From positions 1-7,335 of the forward strand of contig JACQGG010000222.1 in the NCBI GenBank assembly GCA_016199665.1: a stretch of DNA of 7,335 nucleotides, written 5' to 3'. Within the stretch, counting starts at the first letter, position 1. Each line of letters begins with the position of its first letter. Both the position numbers and the translations under genes were made by a program. Source of the stretch: Acidobacteriota bacterium (GTDB taxonomy: Bacteria; Acidobacteriota; UBA6911; JACQSX01). Of the stretch, positions 1 to 6,839 are shown one piece after another. Under the pieces are notes generated by a model that saw only the letters and a list, made by a program, of their open reading frames with translations, had not been told where the DNA came from and did not search any database.

Positions 1-798
1 CATGCGCACCGCGTAATCGTCATCCTCAAACATTCCCACTGTAAAACTTTCGTCCAGCGGACCCATGCGCTGGTATACGGTGCGCTGCATGGCGGCACAA
101 AACATTGCCAGCGTCCGGATGTCAAAGATGCGGCCGGGGTGCGACCGGGTGTGGCTGCGGACAAACCGCAGCAGTTCCCCATAAGTGTTGTAGGAGACCT
201 CAATCTCCGCTTCGTTGCCAACACGGTTCGTCAGCGGTCCCACCATTCCGATGTGTGGGTCCTCCAGATGCCGCAGCAGGCGGCGGAGCCATCCCGGGGG
301 CACCAGCGTGTCATTGTTTAGCAGAACAAGCAACTCGCCCGCGGCCATCGTCAACCCCTGGTTGACCGCTGGAGCAAACCCGAGGTTGCCCTCATTGAAC
401 ACCGCCCGAATCTCTGGATGGAGCTGAGTCAAGTTGTGCAGATACTCATTCGTGCCGTCGCTCGAACCGTTGTCCACGACGATGATTTCCAGATCCGCTG
501 GGCCGGTGTTGGCCAGTACGCTTTCCAGGCAAAGTCTGTTGTACACCAGATTATTGCGGGTCACCGTGACAAGACTCACGCTGGGAAATCGGGACCGGCG
601 CCGCTTGCGCGACTCCGGCAGCGGGGCCCCCAGTACTGTCTCCAGGGTGGACTGCGGCAGCCGGGTAGGCCAGCGCGAAACCGGAGTCAGGACCAGCTCC
701 GAGGGAAAAGGGGCGGTCCGCCCGGCGATATTCTGGCGGCCTGGAGCCGTGACACGACTCCGGACAGGCTGGCGCCTGCTGCAACGGCCGGATCTCAC
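1..798 (-). CDS. Family 2 (GT-A) glycosyltransferase, C-terminus beyond window
   Basis: Probable inverting glycosyltransferase that adds a nucleotide-sugar-derived sugar to a surface glycan or lipid-linked acceptor at the cytoplasmic side of the membrane. Numbered from the GTG at 798, the GT-A domain starts near residue 74 (VSLVTVTRNN), followed by DNGSSDGT (109-116), an NEGNLGF-type segment, LLNND (metal-binding NND at 161-163) and FEDDDYAVR (acidic motif from E258). The order matches rhamnosyltransferase-like GT2 proteins. The reading frame is still open at base 1, so the C-terminus is missing. I chose GTG 798 because GGGAGG (810-805) lies six bases upstream. An in-frame ATG at 852 has no clear ribosome binding site and would read through a 20-base tandem duplication. 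The roughly 73 residues before the core are Arg/Pro-rich and not recognised. The gene lies downstream of the CgeB-like glycosyltransferase on the same strand, but the 233-base repeat-bearing gap makes a shared transcript uncertain. The fold is confident; donor and acceptor are unknown. Confidence 0.9.
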   Translation of the reverse strand, partial: MRSGRCSRRQPVRSRVTAPGRQNIAGRTAPFPSELVLTPVSRWPTRLPQSTLETVLGAPLPESRKRRRSRFPSVSLVTVTRNNLVYNRLCLESVLANTGPADLEIIVVDNGSSDGTNEYLHNLTQLHPEIRAVFNEGNLGFAPAVNQGLTMAAGELLVLLNNDTLVPPGWLRRLLRHLEDPHIGMVGPLTNRVGNEAEIEVSYNTYGELLRFVRSHTRSHPGRIFDIRTLAMFCAAMQRTVYQRMGPLDESFTVGMFEDDDYAVRM

Positions 799-830
799 TC
801 TTCCCCTCCCGATCTCACTCTTCCCCTCCC
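791..830. repeat. Perfect 20-bp tandem duplication at 5' end of GT2 gene
   Basis: Two identical head-to-tail 20-base units occupy 791-810 and 811-830. On the minus strand each unit contains GGGAGG followed by GTG six bases later, so a Shine-Dalgarno/start pair is duplicated. The length is not a multiple of three, so the two GTGs are in different frames. The one at 798-796 is in frame with the glycosyltransferase. The one at 818-816 opens a seven-codon frame whose TGA (797-795) overlaps the second GTG as GTGA. Confidence 0.9.
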
Positions 831-880
831 TGCCACGGCGCACATTTGTCATCGGCTACAGCCTAGACCCAACTTCGTCG

Positions 881-905
881 CCGAACCGCGTGCGTCAGAA
901 AGCGG
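881..905 (+). repeat. REP-like 25-bp element, copy A (inverted)
   Basis: This 25-base segment starts CCGAACCGCG and ends AAGCGG. It matches the reverse complement of the element at 930-954 at 20 of 25 positions by hand count. The pair could fold into an imperfect stem with a 24-base loop (906-929). It lies in the gap upstream of the family 2 glycosyltransferase gene. Confidence 0.6.
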
Positions 906-929
906 CACGTAACGTTTTGGAATTCCTCG

Positions 930-954
930 CCGCTTCCTGACGGTCGCGACTCGG
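930..954 (-). repeat. REP-like 25-bp element, copy B
   Basis: On the minus strand it reads CCGAGTCGCG, then ACCGTCAGG, then AAGCGG. It is inverted relative to copy A and direct relative to copy C (19 of 25 identical, starting 64 bases apart). From memory, a closely similar sequence is dispersed between genes in Acidobacteria; this needs a search. Confidence 0.6.
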
Positions 955-993
955 ACCTCAGCATCCGGGAGTAGCCGACCCACATTCTCCCCG

Positions 994-1018
994 CCGCTCC
1001 TTCACAGTCGCGGTTCGG
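994..1018 (-). repeat. REP-like 25-bp element, copy C
   Basis: This is the third copy, in the same orientation as copy B, and it lies 13 bases past the stop codon of the CgeB-like glycosyltransferase gene. On the minus strand it starts CCGAACCGCG and ends GGAGCGG. It is more diverged than copies A and B. Its position just after a stop codon is typical of REP elements, which can stabilise 3' ends or attenuate read-through. Confidence 0.55.
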
Positions 1019-1031
1019 TGACGAACCTGGG

Positions 1032-2210
1032 TTAAATCCCTACATCGGAAAGCAAGCGCCTTAATACCACGGCCGAATCAAAGTGCTCCCGGGCCAGCGT
1101 GGCTGCCGCCCTGCAATGATGCTCATACGCGGCATTGATGCGGTCAACCGCCTGTTCGATTTCCTCCAGGGTCGAAAAAGCGAACAGTCCCTGGCCGGTC
1201 GGCAGGATGTTGCTGAATCCGGTTTCCTGCGTGATGACCGGTCGACCCGCGGCAAGATAGGTCGCGCTGCGGTCACTGAACCAGCCGCTGCGCAAACGCA
1301 CGTTTTGGTCCTTGGCCACGGTGAACTCGCCGCGCGACTCGATGATGTAGCGGCGGTAGCAGTCTATGTCCTGTGAGACAGCAAGCCCCGGCCGCACTTG
1401 CCATCCCTTGGACTCCAGCATTTGCTTGTCCGTCTCTTCATAGCCGCTCAGCGCCAGCTCGAAAGCCTGGCGGGTGCGGAGCGGCAGGTCGAGGAACTTC
1501 AGGAACTCGTAGTGCTTGCTCCAGTGATAAAGTTCGCCGTTGAGAGTGACGGGCCGCCATGGCTGGTACCAGCTCCCGATGGTCGTGAAGGTATCGCCTC
1601 CGGTGGAGCCGTCGGATTTCCACAGATCAAGCACGACCGGCTGGCGCGTTGGCTTGAACTTGAACTGCTCCGAAACCGGCAGCTTGCAGTCGGGGCGGCC
1701 GTAGTTCTCTCCCCAGGTGAAAAATGCGCAGTGGGGCGCCAGGAAATCAATCGTGTCCTGGACGTTGTCGTGTAGCTCAATTTCAACCTCCACCGGGTCA
1801 GTTCCCAGGTAAATCAGGCGCCCGGTGGCGCTGTGTTCTGGAAGCGGCCGGGTGCCTCCGTGCAGGTTGATCAGCAGCGCAGCGGATTGATAAAGTTCCT
1901 TGACCTGCTCCTCGCCCAAGCCGTAGAAGCGACCGTCGTCATGCAGCGCGTGGAATGCCCAGTGATCGTCCTCCAAGTGAAAGCGCCGCATCATCTCCGC
2001 AATGAAGCTTGCCGCCTTTCCCGAGCCATCATCATCCGCGTCCGTCATGAACATGGAGGGCGTCCGGGCGTGAGCCTCCACGTAGTAGACGTCGTAGCCC
2101 AGGCGCTGGAGACCCACCACATACTGCATGGTCAGATAGACCATGCCCGCAACGGGCATCTTGGTCATGATGCCGAGCACAACGATCTTATCCCGCTGAC
2201 GAATGTGCAA
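1032..2210 (-). CDS. GT-B glycosyltransferase, CgeB-like (Glyco_trans_1_2 type)
   Basis: A predicted 392-residue cytosolic sugar transferase, a usual length for GT-B enzymes. An N-terminal Rossmann-like strand (KIVVLGIMTKMPVAG, residues 8-22) is followed by a helix ending in LGYDVYYVE, as in GT-B acceptor domains. The C-terminal donor half (about 290-355) has ESRGEFTVAKD, SDRSATYLAAGRPVI (312-326) and FSTLEEIEQAV, the pattern of CgeB/Glyco_trans_1_2 proteins. The start is TTG (2210-2208), supported by GGAGG at 2225-2221 ten bases upstream. Internal GTG and ATG codons would cut into the first strand. The stop is TAA (1034-1032). The gene lies 83 bases after the ABC exporter gene on the same strand, so they probably form one operon. 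I see no signal peptide or membrane segment. The family is fairly confident from its C-terminal half; the central region (about 100-280) gave me no motif, and the sugar is unknown. Confidence 0.85.
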   Translation of the reverse strand: MHIRQRDKIVVLGIMTKMPVAGMVYLTMQYVVGLQRLGYDVYYVEAHARTPSMFMTDADDDGSGKAASFIAEMMRRFHLEDDHWAFHALHDDGRFYGLGEEQVKELYQSAALLINLHGGTRPLPEHSATGRLIYLGTDPVEVEIELHDNVQDTIDFLAPHCAFFTWGENYGRPDCKLPVSEQFKFKPTRQPVVLDLWKSDGSTGGDTFTTIGSWYQPWRPVTLNGELYHWSKHYEFLKFLDLPLRTRQAFELALSGYEETDKQMLESKGWQVRPGLAVSQDIDCYRRYIIESRGEFTVAKDQNVRLRSGWFSDRSATYLAAGRPVITQETGFSNILPTGQGLFAFSTLEEIEQAVDRINAAYEHHCRAAATLAREHFDSAVVLRRLLSDVGI

Positions 2211-2220
2211 TTCCGTTTAT

Positions 2221-2225
2221 CCTCC
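2221..2225 (-). promoter_or_regulatory. Ribosome binding site for TTG-initiated glycosyltransferase
   Basis: GGAGG on the minus strand lies ten bases before the TTG at 2210. It is the main evidence for the non-ATG start of the CgeB-like glycosyltransferase gene. Confidence 0.55.
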
Positions 2226-2293
2226 AATAACCTCGCTGATGTTCCCGTTCCACAATCCGGCCGCGGCTCAAAACGAAGTGAGAGTTCGGGTCG

Positions 2294-4150
2294 CTATCCG
2301 GCAGACTCAACCGAAGCCTGCAAGACCTCCGGAGCTTTGTGTTCCATCTGGGCCGCCTGCAAGTCGTACAACTGCTTATAAAGACCGCCGCGCTGCAGCA
2401 ACTCCTGCTGTGTCCCCTGTTCGACCAGTTCACCGTGATTCAAGACCAGAATGAAGTCGGCGTTGCGGATGGTGGAGAGCCGGTGCGCCACCATGAAAGT
2501 GGTGCGCCCCACCATCAGTCTTTCCAGCGCGTCCAGGATCACGACTTCCGTCTTGGAGTCGATCGAGGAGGTGGGCTCGTCCAGAATGAGGATGGGCGCA
2601 TCTTTCAAAAAAGCCCGCGCCACGGCAATGCGCTGGCGCTCTCCTCCAGACAGCCGGGCGCCCCGCTCGCCCAGCACCGTGTCGTACTTGTTGGGAAGGG
2701 CCATGATGAAATCGTGGGCATTGGCCGCCTTCGCCGCTTCGATGATTTCCGCCATGCCGGCATCGAGTTTTCCGTAGCGTATGTTTTCGGCAATGGTGCT
2801 TGAGAACAGCAGCGGCTCTTGCAAGACAATACTGATGTTCGCACGCAGCGAGTCGAGCCTGAGCCGGCGAATGTCAACACCGTCGATCGTGATGCACCCC
2901 TGTTGCGGGTCATAGAAGCGCGGCAGCAAGCCGACCAGAGACGTCTTGCCCGCACCGGTCGGGCCGACAAGCGCGATGAACTGCCCGGCCTGAGCCTGAA
3001 AGGAGATATCCTTTACTGTATTGGCGCGACCTTTGTAGCTGAAGTGGACTCCTTCGTATGCAACCAAACCCTTGACCCGCTGAACGGAGATGGCGCCGGG
3101 CATATCCTGCACCTCGGGTTCGGTGTCCAGCAGATCAAAAGCGATGCGCAGGTTGACAAACTGGTCCTGCAACCCGCCAACCGTACTGCTGATGGACTGC
3201 AGGGGGCCGTAAACGGAACCGATGTACGAGAGTATGATCAGAAGTTCTCCCGGGGTAACTCCGCCTTTTAGGGCGTGATAGCCTCCGAAGCCCAGCACCG
3301 CCGCCGTGCCCAGCGCGGTGGTCGCGTTGACGGCCAGGGAAAACAGCGTTTGACGAACGGTCAGCTTGACGCGGGCTTCGTTGGCGCGCTCCCCCTGGCT
3401 GCGGAATCGATCGTATTCGTGGGTCTCGCGGCCGAAGGCGACGATCACGCGAAGCATCGACATGGCCTCGTGGATAATGGAAAGCGTCTCGCCTTCCATC
3501 CCCCTGACCTGGTAGAGCCGGTCCTTGATGTGCGAGGCATAATAGCCGACCGAGTAGTAGAGGAAGGGCACCACGGTGAGTGAAAGCAGGGCTAGTTGCC
3601 AATCGATCTTGAAGCAGATCCACACCATGCCCACCAGAGTGAGGATGTTCTGGAGCAGCGGCAGAACGGTCATGATGAGGCCTATGGGCGCCCGGTCCAT
3701 TGAGTTGATGACGTACATCAAACCGCCGGTGCGCGTCTCCTCGTGGAAGGCCAGCGACAGGCGCTGCAGGTGTTGGAACATTCGGCTGCGAAAATCCAGG
3801 CCCATCCCCAACTGGAGTTGGGTGTTGCTGTAGTTGCTGACCACGCTCAGCGCGTTGACGCCGAGCTCGAGCCCCAGCGTTGCCAGGACGACGAAGACCA
3901 GCAGCCAAAAGCGATCCCCTCCCAGAGGGCCCAGCAGGAAGGTCAGAATCCGTGGCAGCGGTTCCTTTCCCAGCACGCTATCAATGAGGATTTTCATAGG
4001 CCAGGGCGACAGCAGGCCCAGTCCGGTCATGAGAGTTGTGACAAAAAGCGAGACAACGGCCAGCTTCCAATAGGGCCGCAGGTAGGGAAGGGACCTCCTC
4101 AAATACTTCCAGAAACTCCTCATGTCGCCATCCGCGCGGCGCGCCGGCAT
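2294..4150 (-). CDS. MsbA-type ABC exporter, fused permease and ATPase
   Basis: A complete 618-residue half-transporter (six transmembrane helices then one ATPase domain) that should homodimerise in the inner membrane and flip or export a lipid, glycolipid or other hydrophobic substrate using ATP. Hydrophobic segments lie near residues 28-50, 80-105, 156-176, 184-205, 270-290 and 298-318. The ATPase has Walker A GPTGAGKTS (396-404, K402), Q-loop VLQEPLLF (Q444), signature LSGGERQ (500-506), Walker B ILILDE (520-525), D-loop SSID and switch His556 (AHRLSTIRNAD). All catalytic motifs are intact. I chose ATG 4150 because AAGGAG lies six bases upstream. An upstream in-frame ATG (4345) would add 65 residues without a ribosome binding site and run into the divergent promoter region. 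The gene is first in the leftward group. With glycosyltransferases downstream, glycolipid or polysaccharide-precursor export is a reasonable inference, but drug export cannot be excluded. Confidence 0.96.
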   Translation of the reverse strand: MPARRADGDMRSFWKYLRRSLPYLRPYWKLAVVSLFVTTLMTGLGLLSPWPMKILIDSVLGKEPLPRILTFLLGPLGGDRFWLLVFVVLATLGLELGVNALSVVSNYSNTQLQLGMGLDFRSRMFQHLQRLSLAFHEETRTGGLMYVINSMDRAPIGLIMTVLPLLQNILTLVGMVWICFKIDWQLALLSLTVVPFLYYSVGYYASHIKDRLYQVRGMEGETLSIIHEAMSMLRVIVAFGRETHEYDRFRSQGERANEARVKLTVRQTLFSLAVNATTALGTAAVLGFGGYHALKGGVTPGELLIILSYIGSVYGPLQSISSTVGGLQDQFVNLRIAFDLLDTEPEVQDMPGAISVQRVKGLVAYEGVHFSYKGRANTVKDISFQAQAGQFIALVGPTGAGKTSLVGLLPRFYDPQQGCITIDGVDIRRLRLDSLRANISIVLQEPLLFSSTIAENIRYGKLDAGMAEIIEAAKAANAHDFIMALPNKYDTVLGERGARLSGGERQRIAVARAFLKDAPILILDEPTSSIDSKTEVVILDALERLMVGRTTFMVAHRLSTIRNADFILVLNHGELVEQGTQQELLQRGGLYKQLYDLQAAQMEHKAPEVLQASVESAG

Positions 4151-4156
4151 CGACTT

Positions 4157-4162
4157 CTCCTT
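4157..4162 (-). promoter_or_regulatory. Ribosome binding site fixing the ABC exporter start
   Basis: AAGGAG on the minus strand lies six bases before the ATG at 4150. It favours this start over the longer in-frame ATG at 4345 and the shorter one at 4123. Confidence 0.65.
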
Positions 4163-4280
4163 ACTTCTTGACTTCATCTCGCAAGCCCCATCCCCAAACG
4201 GGATCCTGTTCATGGATCGAGAAACTAGGGTCGTCCGGGGCAATAACCTGGCTGACGCATTCGGTGAGCCAGCTATATTA

Positions 4281-4308
4281 TTGCTCGAACCGCTTTCCGG
4301 TGTAAAAT
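4281..4308 (+). promoter_or_regulatory. Possible sigma-70-like promoter in divergent spacer
   Basis: The 283-base spacer 4151-4433 separates the leftward ABC operon from the rightward kinase gene. On the plus strand TTGCTC (4281-4286), a 16-base gap and TAAAAT (4303-4308) form a weak promoter match. A second weak pair is CTGACG (4252-4257) with TATATT (4274-4279). On the minus strand I found no convincing -35/-10 pair for the ABC operon, though a promoter must lie here or nearby. The AT-rich stretch near 4271-4283 is the likeliest site of promoter activity. Confidence 0.3.
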
Positions 4309-4433
4309 GCGGGCTTCGATTTCGGCGCCAGCCTCCGGCCGACACAGGGTCGTCGAAACCACGACGCCGCAGCGCACTCCAACCGGCTCGGACCTTTCGC
4401 AGAGACTCGGGAGCAGATGCGTATTGTGCCGAT

Positions 4434-5432
4434 ATGAATGACCTCCTGGAACACCCGGCTGTTCAGGCCTGGAGCACTCTTCAGCCGGAACGAGTGGAGC
4501 CGCTGGGAATTGAAAGATTGAAAAAGGAGTGGAAATCGCGAGTCTACCGGCTTGAAGGCGTGGGAGCGGCGGGCTCCGGCGTCATCGCCAAACGGTGCAA
4601 GCAAACCACGGCGCTGATCGAACGCGCGATCTACCAGGAGATCCTCCCTCAGTCGCCCCTGCCGACGCTGCGCTACTATGGGTACGTGGAAGACTCGGAT
4701 GATGGGTTTGCATGGCTTTTCCTGGAAGATGCCGGAGAGGAGGAGGGGCCGACTTCCGGCAGCGAATATCGCGTTCTCGCGGCTGAATGGCTGGCGGCCC
4801 TGCATCTGGCCGCCGTGCCCCCCGATCTGCAGGCTCGGCTACCCAGCCGGGGATCGAATCACTACCTGCAGGAGCTTCGATTCGTACGTGAGACCCTTGC
4901 CGCCCTCACCCATCCGGCGTTGAATGCGGAGGACCGGGTGACGATCCGGTCCATCCTATCGCAGTGCGATTTTCTGGAATCGCATTGGGGTCCGATGGAA
5001 CGGTTCCATGAAAGCATGCCACGGACCGTGGTCCACGGCGACCTTATTCAAGAGAACGTGCGCATCCGAACCGGGCAGTATGGCGCCGCTTTTCTCCCCT
5101 TTGACTGGGAGATTGCCGGATGGGGAACTCCCGCCGTTGATTTGGCCCAGTTCGAGAATGAATCTATGGGCTCGGAGATTCCGGTAAACGCGGATATCGC
5201 GGCCTATGCGTCCGCGGTGCTAGGATCATGGCCTCATCTGGATCAGCAGGACCTGCGACAACTGGCGGCTCTGGGGACGATTTTCTGGCTGCTGGCCAAC
5301 ATCGGCTGGCAATGCTGGAATCTGATGGATGGTTGGGTGGAACGCGCCATGAGACGCATTAAGGTTTATGAGGCCGGGCTGGCCAAGTGTCTTGGGCCAT
5401 CGCAAGCTCCTTGGGGACCATTCTGCAGGTAA
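4434..5432 (+). CDS. APH-family phosphotransferase (kinase), substrate unknown
   Basis: A 332-residue soluble protein of the aminoglycoside/choline kinase fold, which moves the gamma phosphate of ATP to a small-molecule hydroxyl. Visible motifs are the N-lobe strand GVIAK (K53, probable ATP-contacting lysine), a following helix with E63 and E69, hinge-like WLFLEDAGE, the Brenner motif HGDLIQEN (H201, catalytic D203, N208) and the metal-binding FDWEIAGWG (D224) followed by VDLAQF. Length fits the family. I chose ATG 4434 because homologous-looking sequence begins there; the frame is open upstream to 4122, but that part overlaps the exporter gene antisense. No Shine-Dalgarno is evident. TATTGT (4422-4427) sits at the distance expected for a -10 box of a leaderless transcript, but no -35 is visible. 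Neighbouring glycosyltransferases and acyltransferases suggest a sugar, lipid head group or polyol substrate rather than an antibiotic; this is inference. Confidence 0.88.
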   Translation: MNDLLEHPAVQAWSTLQPERVEPLGIERLKKEWKSRVYRLEGVGAAGSGVIAKRCKQTTALIERAIYQEILPQSPLPTLRYYGYVEDSDDGFAWLFLEDAGEEEGPTSGSEYRVLAAEWLAALHLAAVPPDLQARLPSRGSNHYLQELRFVRETLAALTHPALNAEDRVTIRSILSQCDFLESHWGPMERFHESMPRTVVHGDLIQENVRIRTGQYGAAFLPFDWEIAGWGTPAVDLAQFENESMGSEIPVNADIAAYASAVLGSWPHLDQQDLRQLAALGTIFWLLANIGWQCWNLMDGWVERAMRRIKVYEAGLAKCLGPSQAPWGPFCR

Positions 5433-5443
5433 ACGCGAGCTAT

Positions 5444-5458
5444 TTTCCGGTGCAAAAT
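5444..5458 (+). repeat. 15-base motif, second copy (first at 4294-4308)
   Basis: TTTCCGGTGCAAAAT here and TTTCCGGTGTAAAAT at 4294-4308 differ at one base. They lie before the start and just after the stop of the kinase gene. Both have flanks that can pair across a CCGGTG loop (CCGC/GCGG at the first copy, CTATTTT with AAAAT-C-AG at the second). The second is followed by TTTT, so it might be a weak terminator. Confidence 0.35.
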
Positions 5459-5596
5459 CAGTTTTGACCGCGACCGCGGAGTTGCAGAGATCGCGCAGAA
5501 TACCCGGAGAACTGAGCTTCTGCACGTGCTCACCGCCCGGAGCATAGCAAGTTGGCAAGTTTCCTGCTTTTTTGCAAAGTGTTTTACCGCACAGGA

Positions 5597-5628
5597 CGCG
5601 GAGGCGGCGCAGAAAAGAAACCTCCGCG
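5597..5628. other. Perfect 8-bp inverted repeat upstream of acyltransferase
   Basis: CGCGGAGG (5597-5604) and CCTCCGCG (5621-5628) form a perfect stem with a 16-base A-rich loop, 18 bases before the ATG at 5647. No T-run follows, so it is not a typical terminator. It could be a leader hairpin or an operator. The rest of the spacer 5433-5646 holds a T6 run (5568-5573) without a convincing stem and no clear promoter. Confidence 0.45.
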
Positions 5629-5646
5629 ATGGCTGCGGGCGGGTGA

Positions 5647-6669
5647 ATGGAGATCATCACGGTCATGAGCGCTGTCCGGGCAAGAATCCTAGACGGGTTT
5701 GACGATCCCGCGCTTCCGCCCGAGCTGTGGGAACAGTTGTTGCGTGCTGGAGACACCGATGTTGTATATCTGACCCGGCAATGGCAGCGCTGCTGGTGGG
5801 AGACGTTGGGCCGGGGCAAACTTCTTCTGGTTGCCGGCGAGCGAAATGACCGAATTGTCGCTCTTGCCCCTCTTTACGCTGACTCCGGGATGGTATTTGT
5901 GGTTGGCTCTGGAGCGTCCGACTACTTGGATGTTGTCGGGAACACCTCCGACTTGGAAATCTTGCAGGCGATTCTTGAGACGGCTCGGGAGCACGTCCCG
6001 GATTTTGTCGGATTTCGCTTTTACGCCGTGCCGGAGAGCTCTCGCACCGGAAAGGGATTGCAGGAGACTGCGCCGAGGCTGGGTCTGCAATGTTTTGAAG
6101 AGGGGACATGGGCAGCTCCGGTGATTGACCTGGCAGGCCGGCCCGAACAGGCGCTGGCAGCGGCAAACAAGAAACGCCTGCGCAAACGCGAAAATTTCTT
6201 TCGTCAGCGCGGCGAGCTCGAGCTGCGCCAGTTCCGCGACGGCGCTGCCATCCTTCCCCATCTGGAGCCGTTCTTTCAGCAGCATATATCCCGATGGGAA
6301 GGGACGGTCACACCCAGTCCCTTCGTCAATCAGGCGCAGCGCGCGCTCTTGGAGTGTTGGACGCGGGTTGCCGCTCACACAGGCTGGCTTCGGTTTACCC
6401 GGCTGGATTGGGAAGGGCGTCCGATTGCCTTCGAACTCGGATGCTGCTACCGGGGAAAGTATTTCGGCGGCCCGTCAAGCTTTGCGCCCGATCTGGCCCA
6501 GCGCTCGCCGGGACAGGTGCTGCTGAGGCAGTTGCTGCTGGCTGCCATTGCAGAAGGTGTGGATACTTACGATCTGGGGGTCGGCGAATACCCGTGGAAG
6601 TTTCGTTTTGCCACCCACGTGAACTATGTCCGCACGTGGGGCCTGTATCGGGCGGACGTATCGAATTAA
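5647..6669 (+). CDS. BioF2/CelD-like GNAT-fold acyltransferase (first paralogue)
   Basis: A 340-residue cytosolic protein of the Acetyltransf_6 (BioF2/CelD/BcsL, FemAB-related) group, which transfers acyl or aminoacyl groups, often in exopolysaccharide loci. The N-terminal half has VVYLTRQWQRCWWETLGRG (39-57), APLY (74-77) and GFRFYAVP (122-129). The second half shows the basic KKRLRKRENFFRQRG stretch (175-189), then FELGCCYRGKYFGG (262-275), the RSPGQVLLRQLL helix (286-297) and YDLGVGEYPWKFRF (308-321), which fits the family's C-terminal D-x-G...YxxKF pattern. Length is typical. An internal ATG at 5665 has GGAG twelve bases upstream and is an alternative start; neither start is decisive, but 5647 fits the length of the second copy better. 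The stop is followed at once by a terminator hairpin. A related truncated copy follows at 6876. The fold is confident; the acceptor is unknown. Confidence 0.9.
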   Translation: MEIITVMSAVRARILDGFDDPALPPELWEQLLRAGDTDVVYLTRQWQRCWWETLGRGKLLLVAGERNDRIVALAPLYADSGMVFVVGSGASDYLDVVGNTSDLEILQAILETAREHVPDFVGFRFYAVPESSRTGKGLQETAPRLGLQCFEEGTWAAPVIDLAGRPEQALAAANKKRLRKRENFFRQRGELELRQFRDGAAILPHLEPFFQQHISRWEGTVTPSPFVNQAQRALLECWTRVAAHTGWLRFTRLDWEGRPIAFELGCCYRGKYFGGPSSFAPDLAQRSPGQVLLRQLLLAAIAEGVDTYDLGVGEYPWKFRFATHVNYVRTWGLYRADVSN

Positions 6670-6707
6670 CCCCGGGTGTCGCGTCCGCGACACTCAGGGT
6701 CTTTCCT
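6670..6707 (+). terminator. Rho-independent terminator after first acyltransferase
   Basis: Starting right after the TAA stop, bases 6670-6683 pair with 6686-6699: eight perfect inner pairs (GTGTCGCG/CGCGACAC), then a G-U, a G-C, one C-A mismatch and three G-C pairs. TCTTTCCT follows. The tip has only two unpaired bases, so the innermost pair probably opens. The T-tract is interrupted, so termination may be partial. Confidence 0.7.
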
Positions 6708-6712
6708 CACAA

Positions 6713-6733
6713 TTGCCGGCGCGTTTCCGGCAA
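6713..6733. other. Second small hairpin in inter-paralogue spacer
   Basis: TTGCCGG (6713-6719) and CCGGCAA (6727-6733) form a perfect 7-bp stem with a 7-base loop, 13 bases after the terminator stem. It could be an extra 3'-end structure or a protein-binding palindrome upstream of the next gene's promoter. The remaining spacer (6734-6839) is pyrimidine-rich, with no feature I can name. Confidence 0.4.
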
Positions 6734-6839
6734 GCGCGACCGCGTTGATTTCCCCGCGTTTCCCCTCCTTGTTTCTTGACCTCGGCTTCCGTGGACCCAT
6801 CGCAATTGGCATCGTGACCGTGGAGGGAGGCGCCGAGCT

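Noticed and set aside
551..784. Short minus-strand frame overlapping the glycosyltransferase in another frame
   Set aside because: Its residues come from the same bases as the GT2 N-terminus read out of phase, and it has no recognisable domain. No frameshift is needed to explain the GT2 gene.
418..940. Plus-strand open frames opposite the family 2 glycosyltransferase
   Set aside because: They are antisense shadows in GC-rich DNA. The minus-strand frame carries all the GT2 motifs.
4151..4345. 65-residue N-terminal extension of the ABC exporter
   Set aside because: A strong AAGGAG lies before the ATG at 4150, and the usual exporter length is reached without the extension.
4122..4433. Open reading frame extension upstream of the kinase ATG, from 4122
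   Set aside because: It has no ribosome binding site, overlaps the exporter start antisense, and its translation is rich in Arg, Pro and Ser with no kinase-like pattern. The family-like sequence begins at 4434.
4434..5432. Aminoglycoside resistance gene
   Set aside because: Only the general APH fold motifs are visible. The sequence does not match a resistance enzyme I recognise, and the context is surface-glycan biosynthesis.
5465..5480. Possible fourth copy of the REP-like element (CCGCGACCG core)
   Set aside because: Only about nine bases match the element core and the flanks do not align, which is expected by chance in GC-rich sequence.
5550..5574. Terminator with the T6 run at 5568-5573 after the kinase gene
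   Set aside because: The bases before the T-run do not form a convincing stem; the best pairing is four bases with mismatches.
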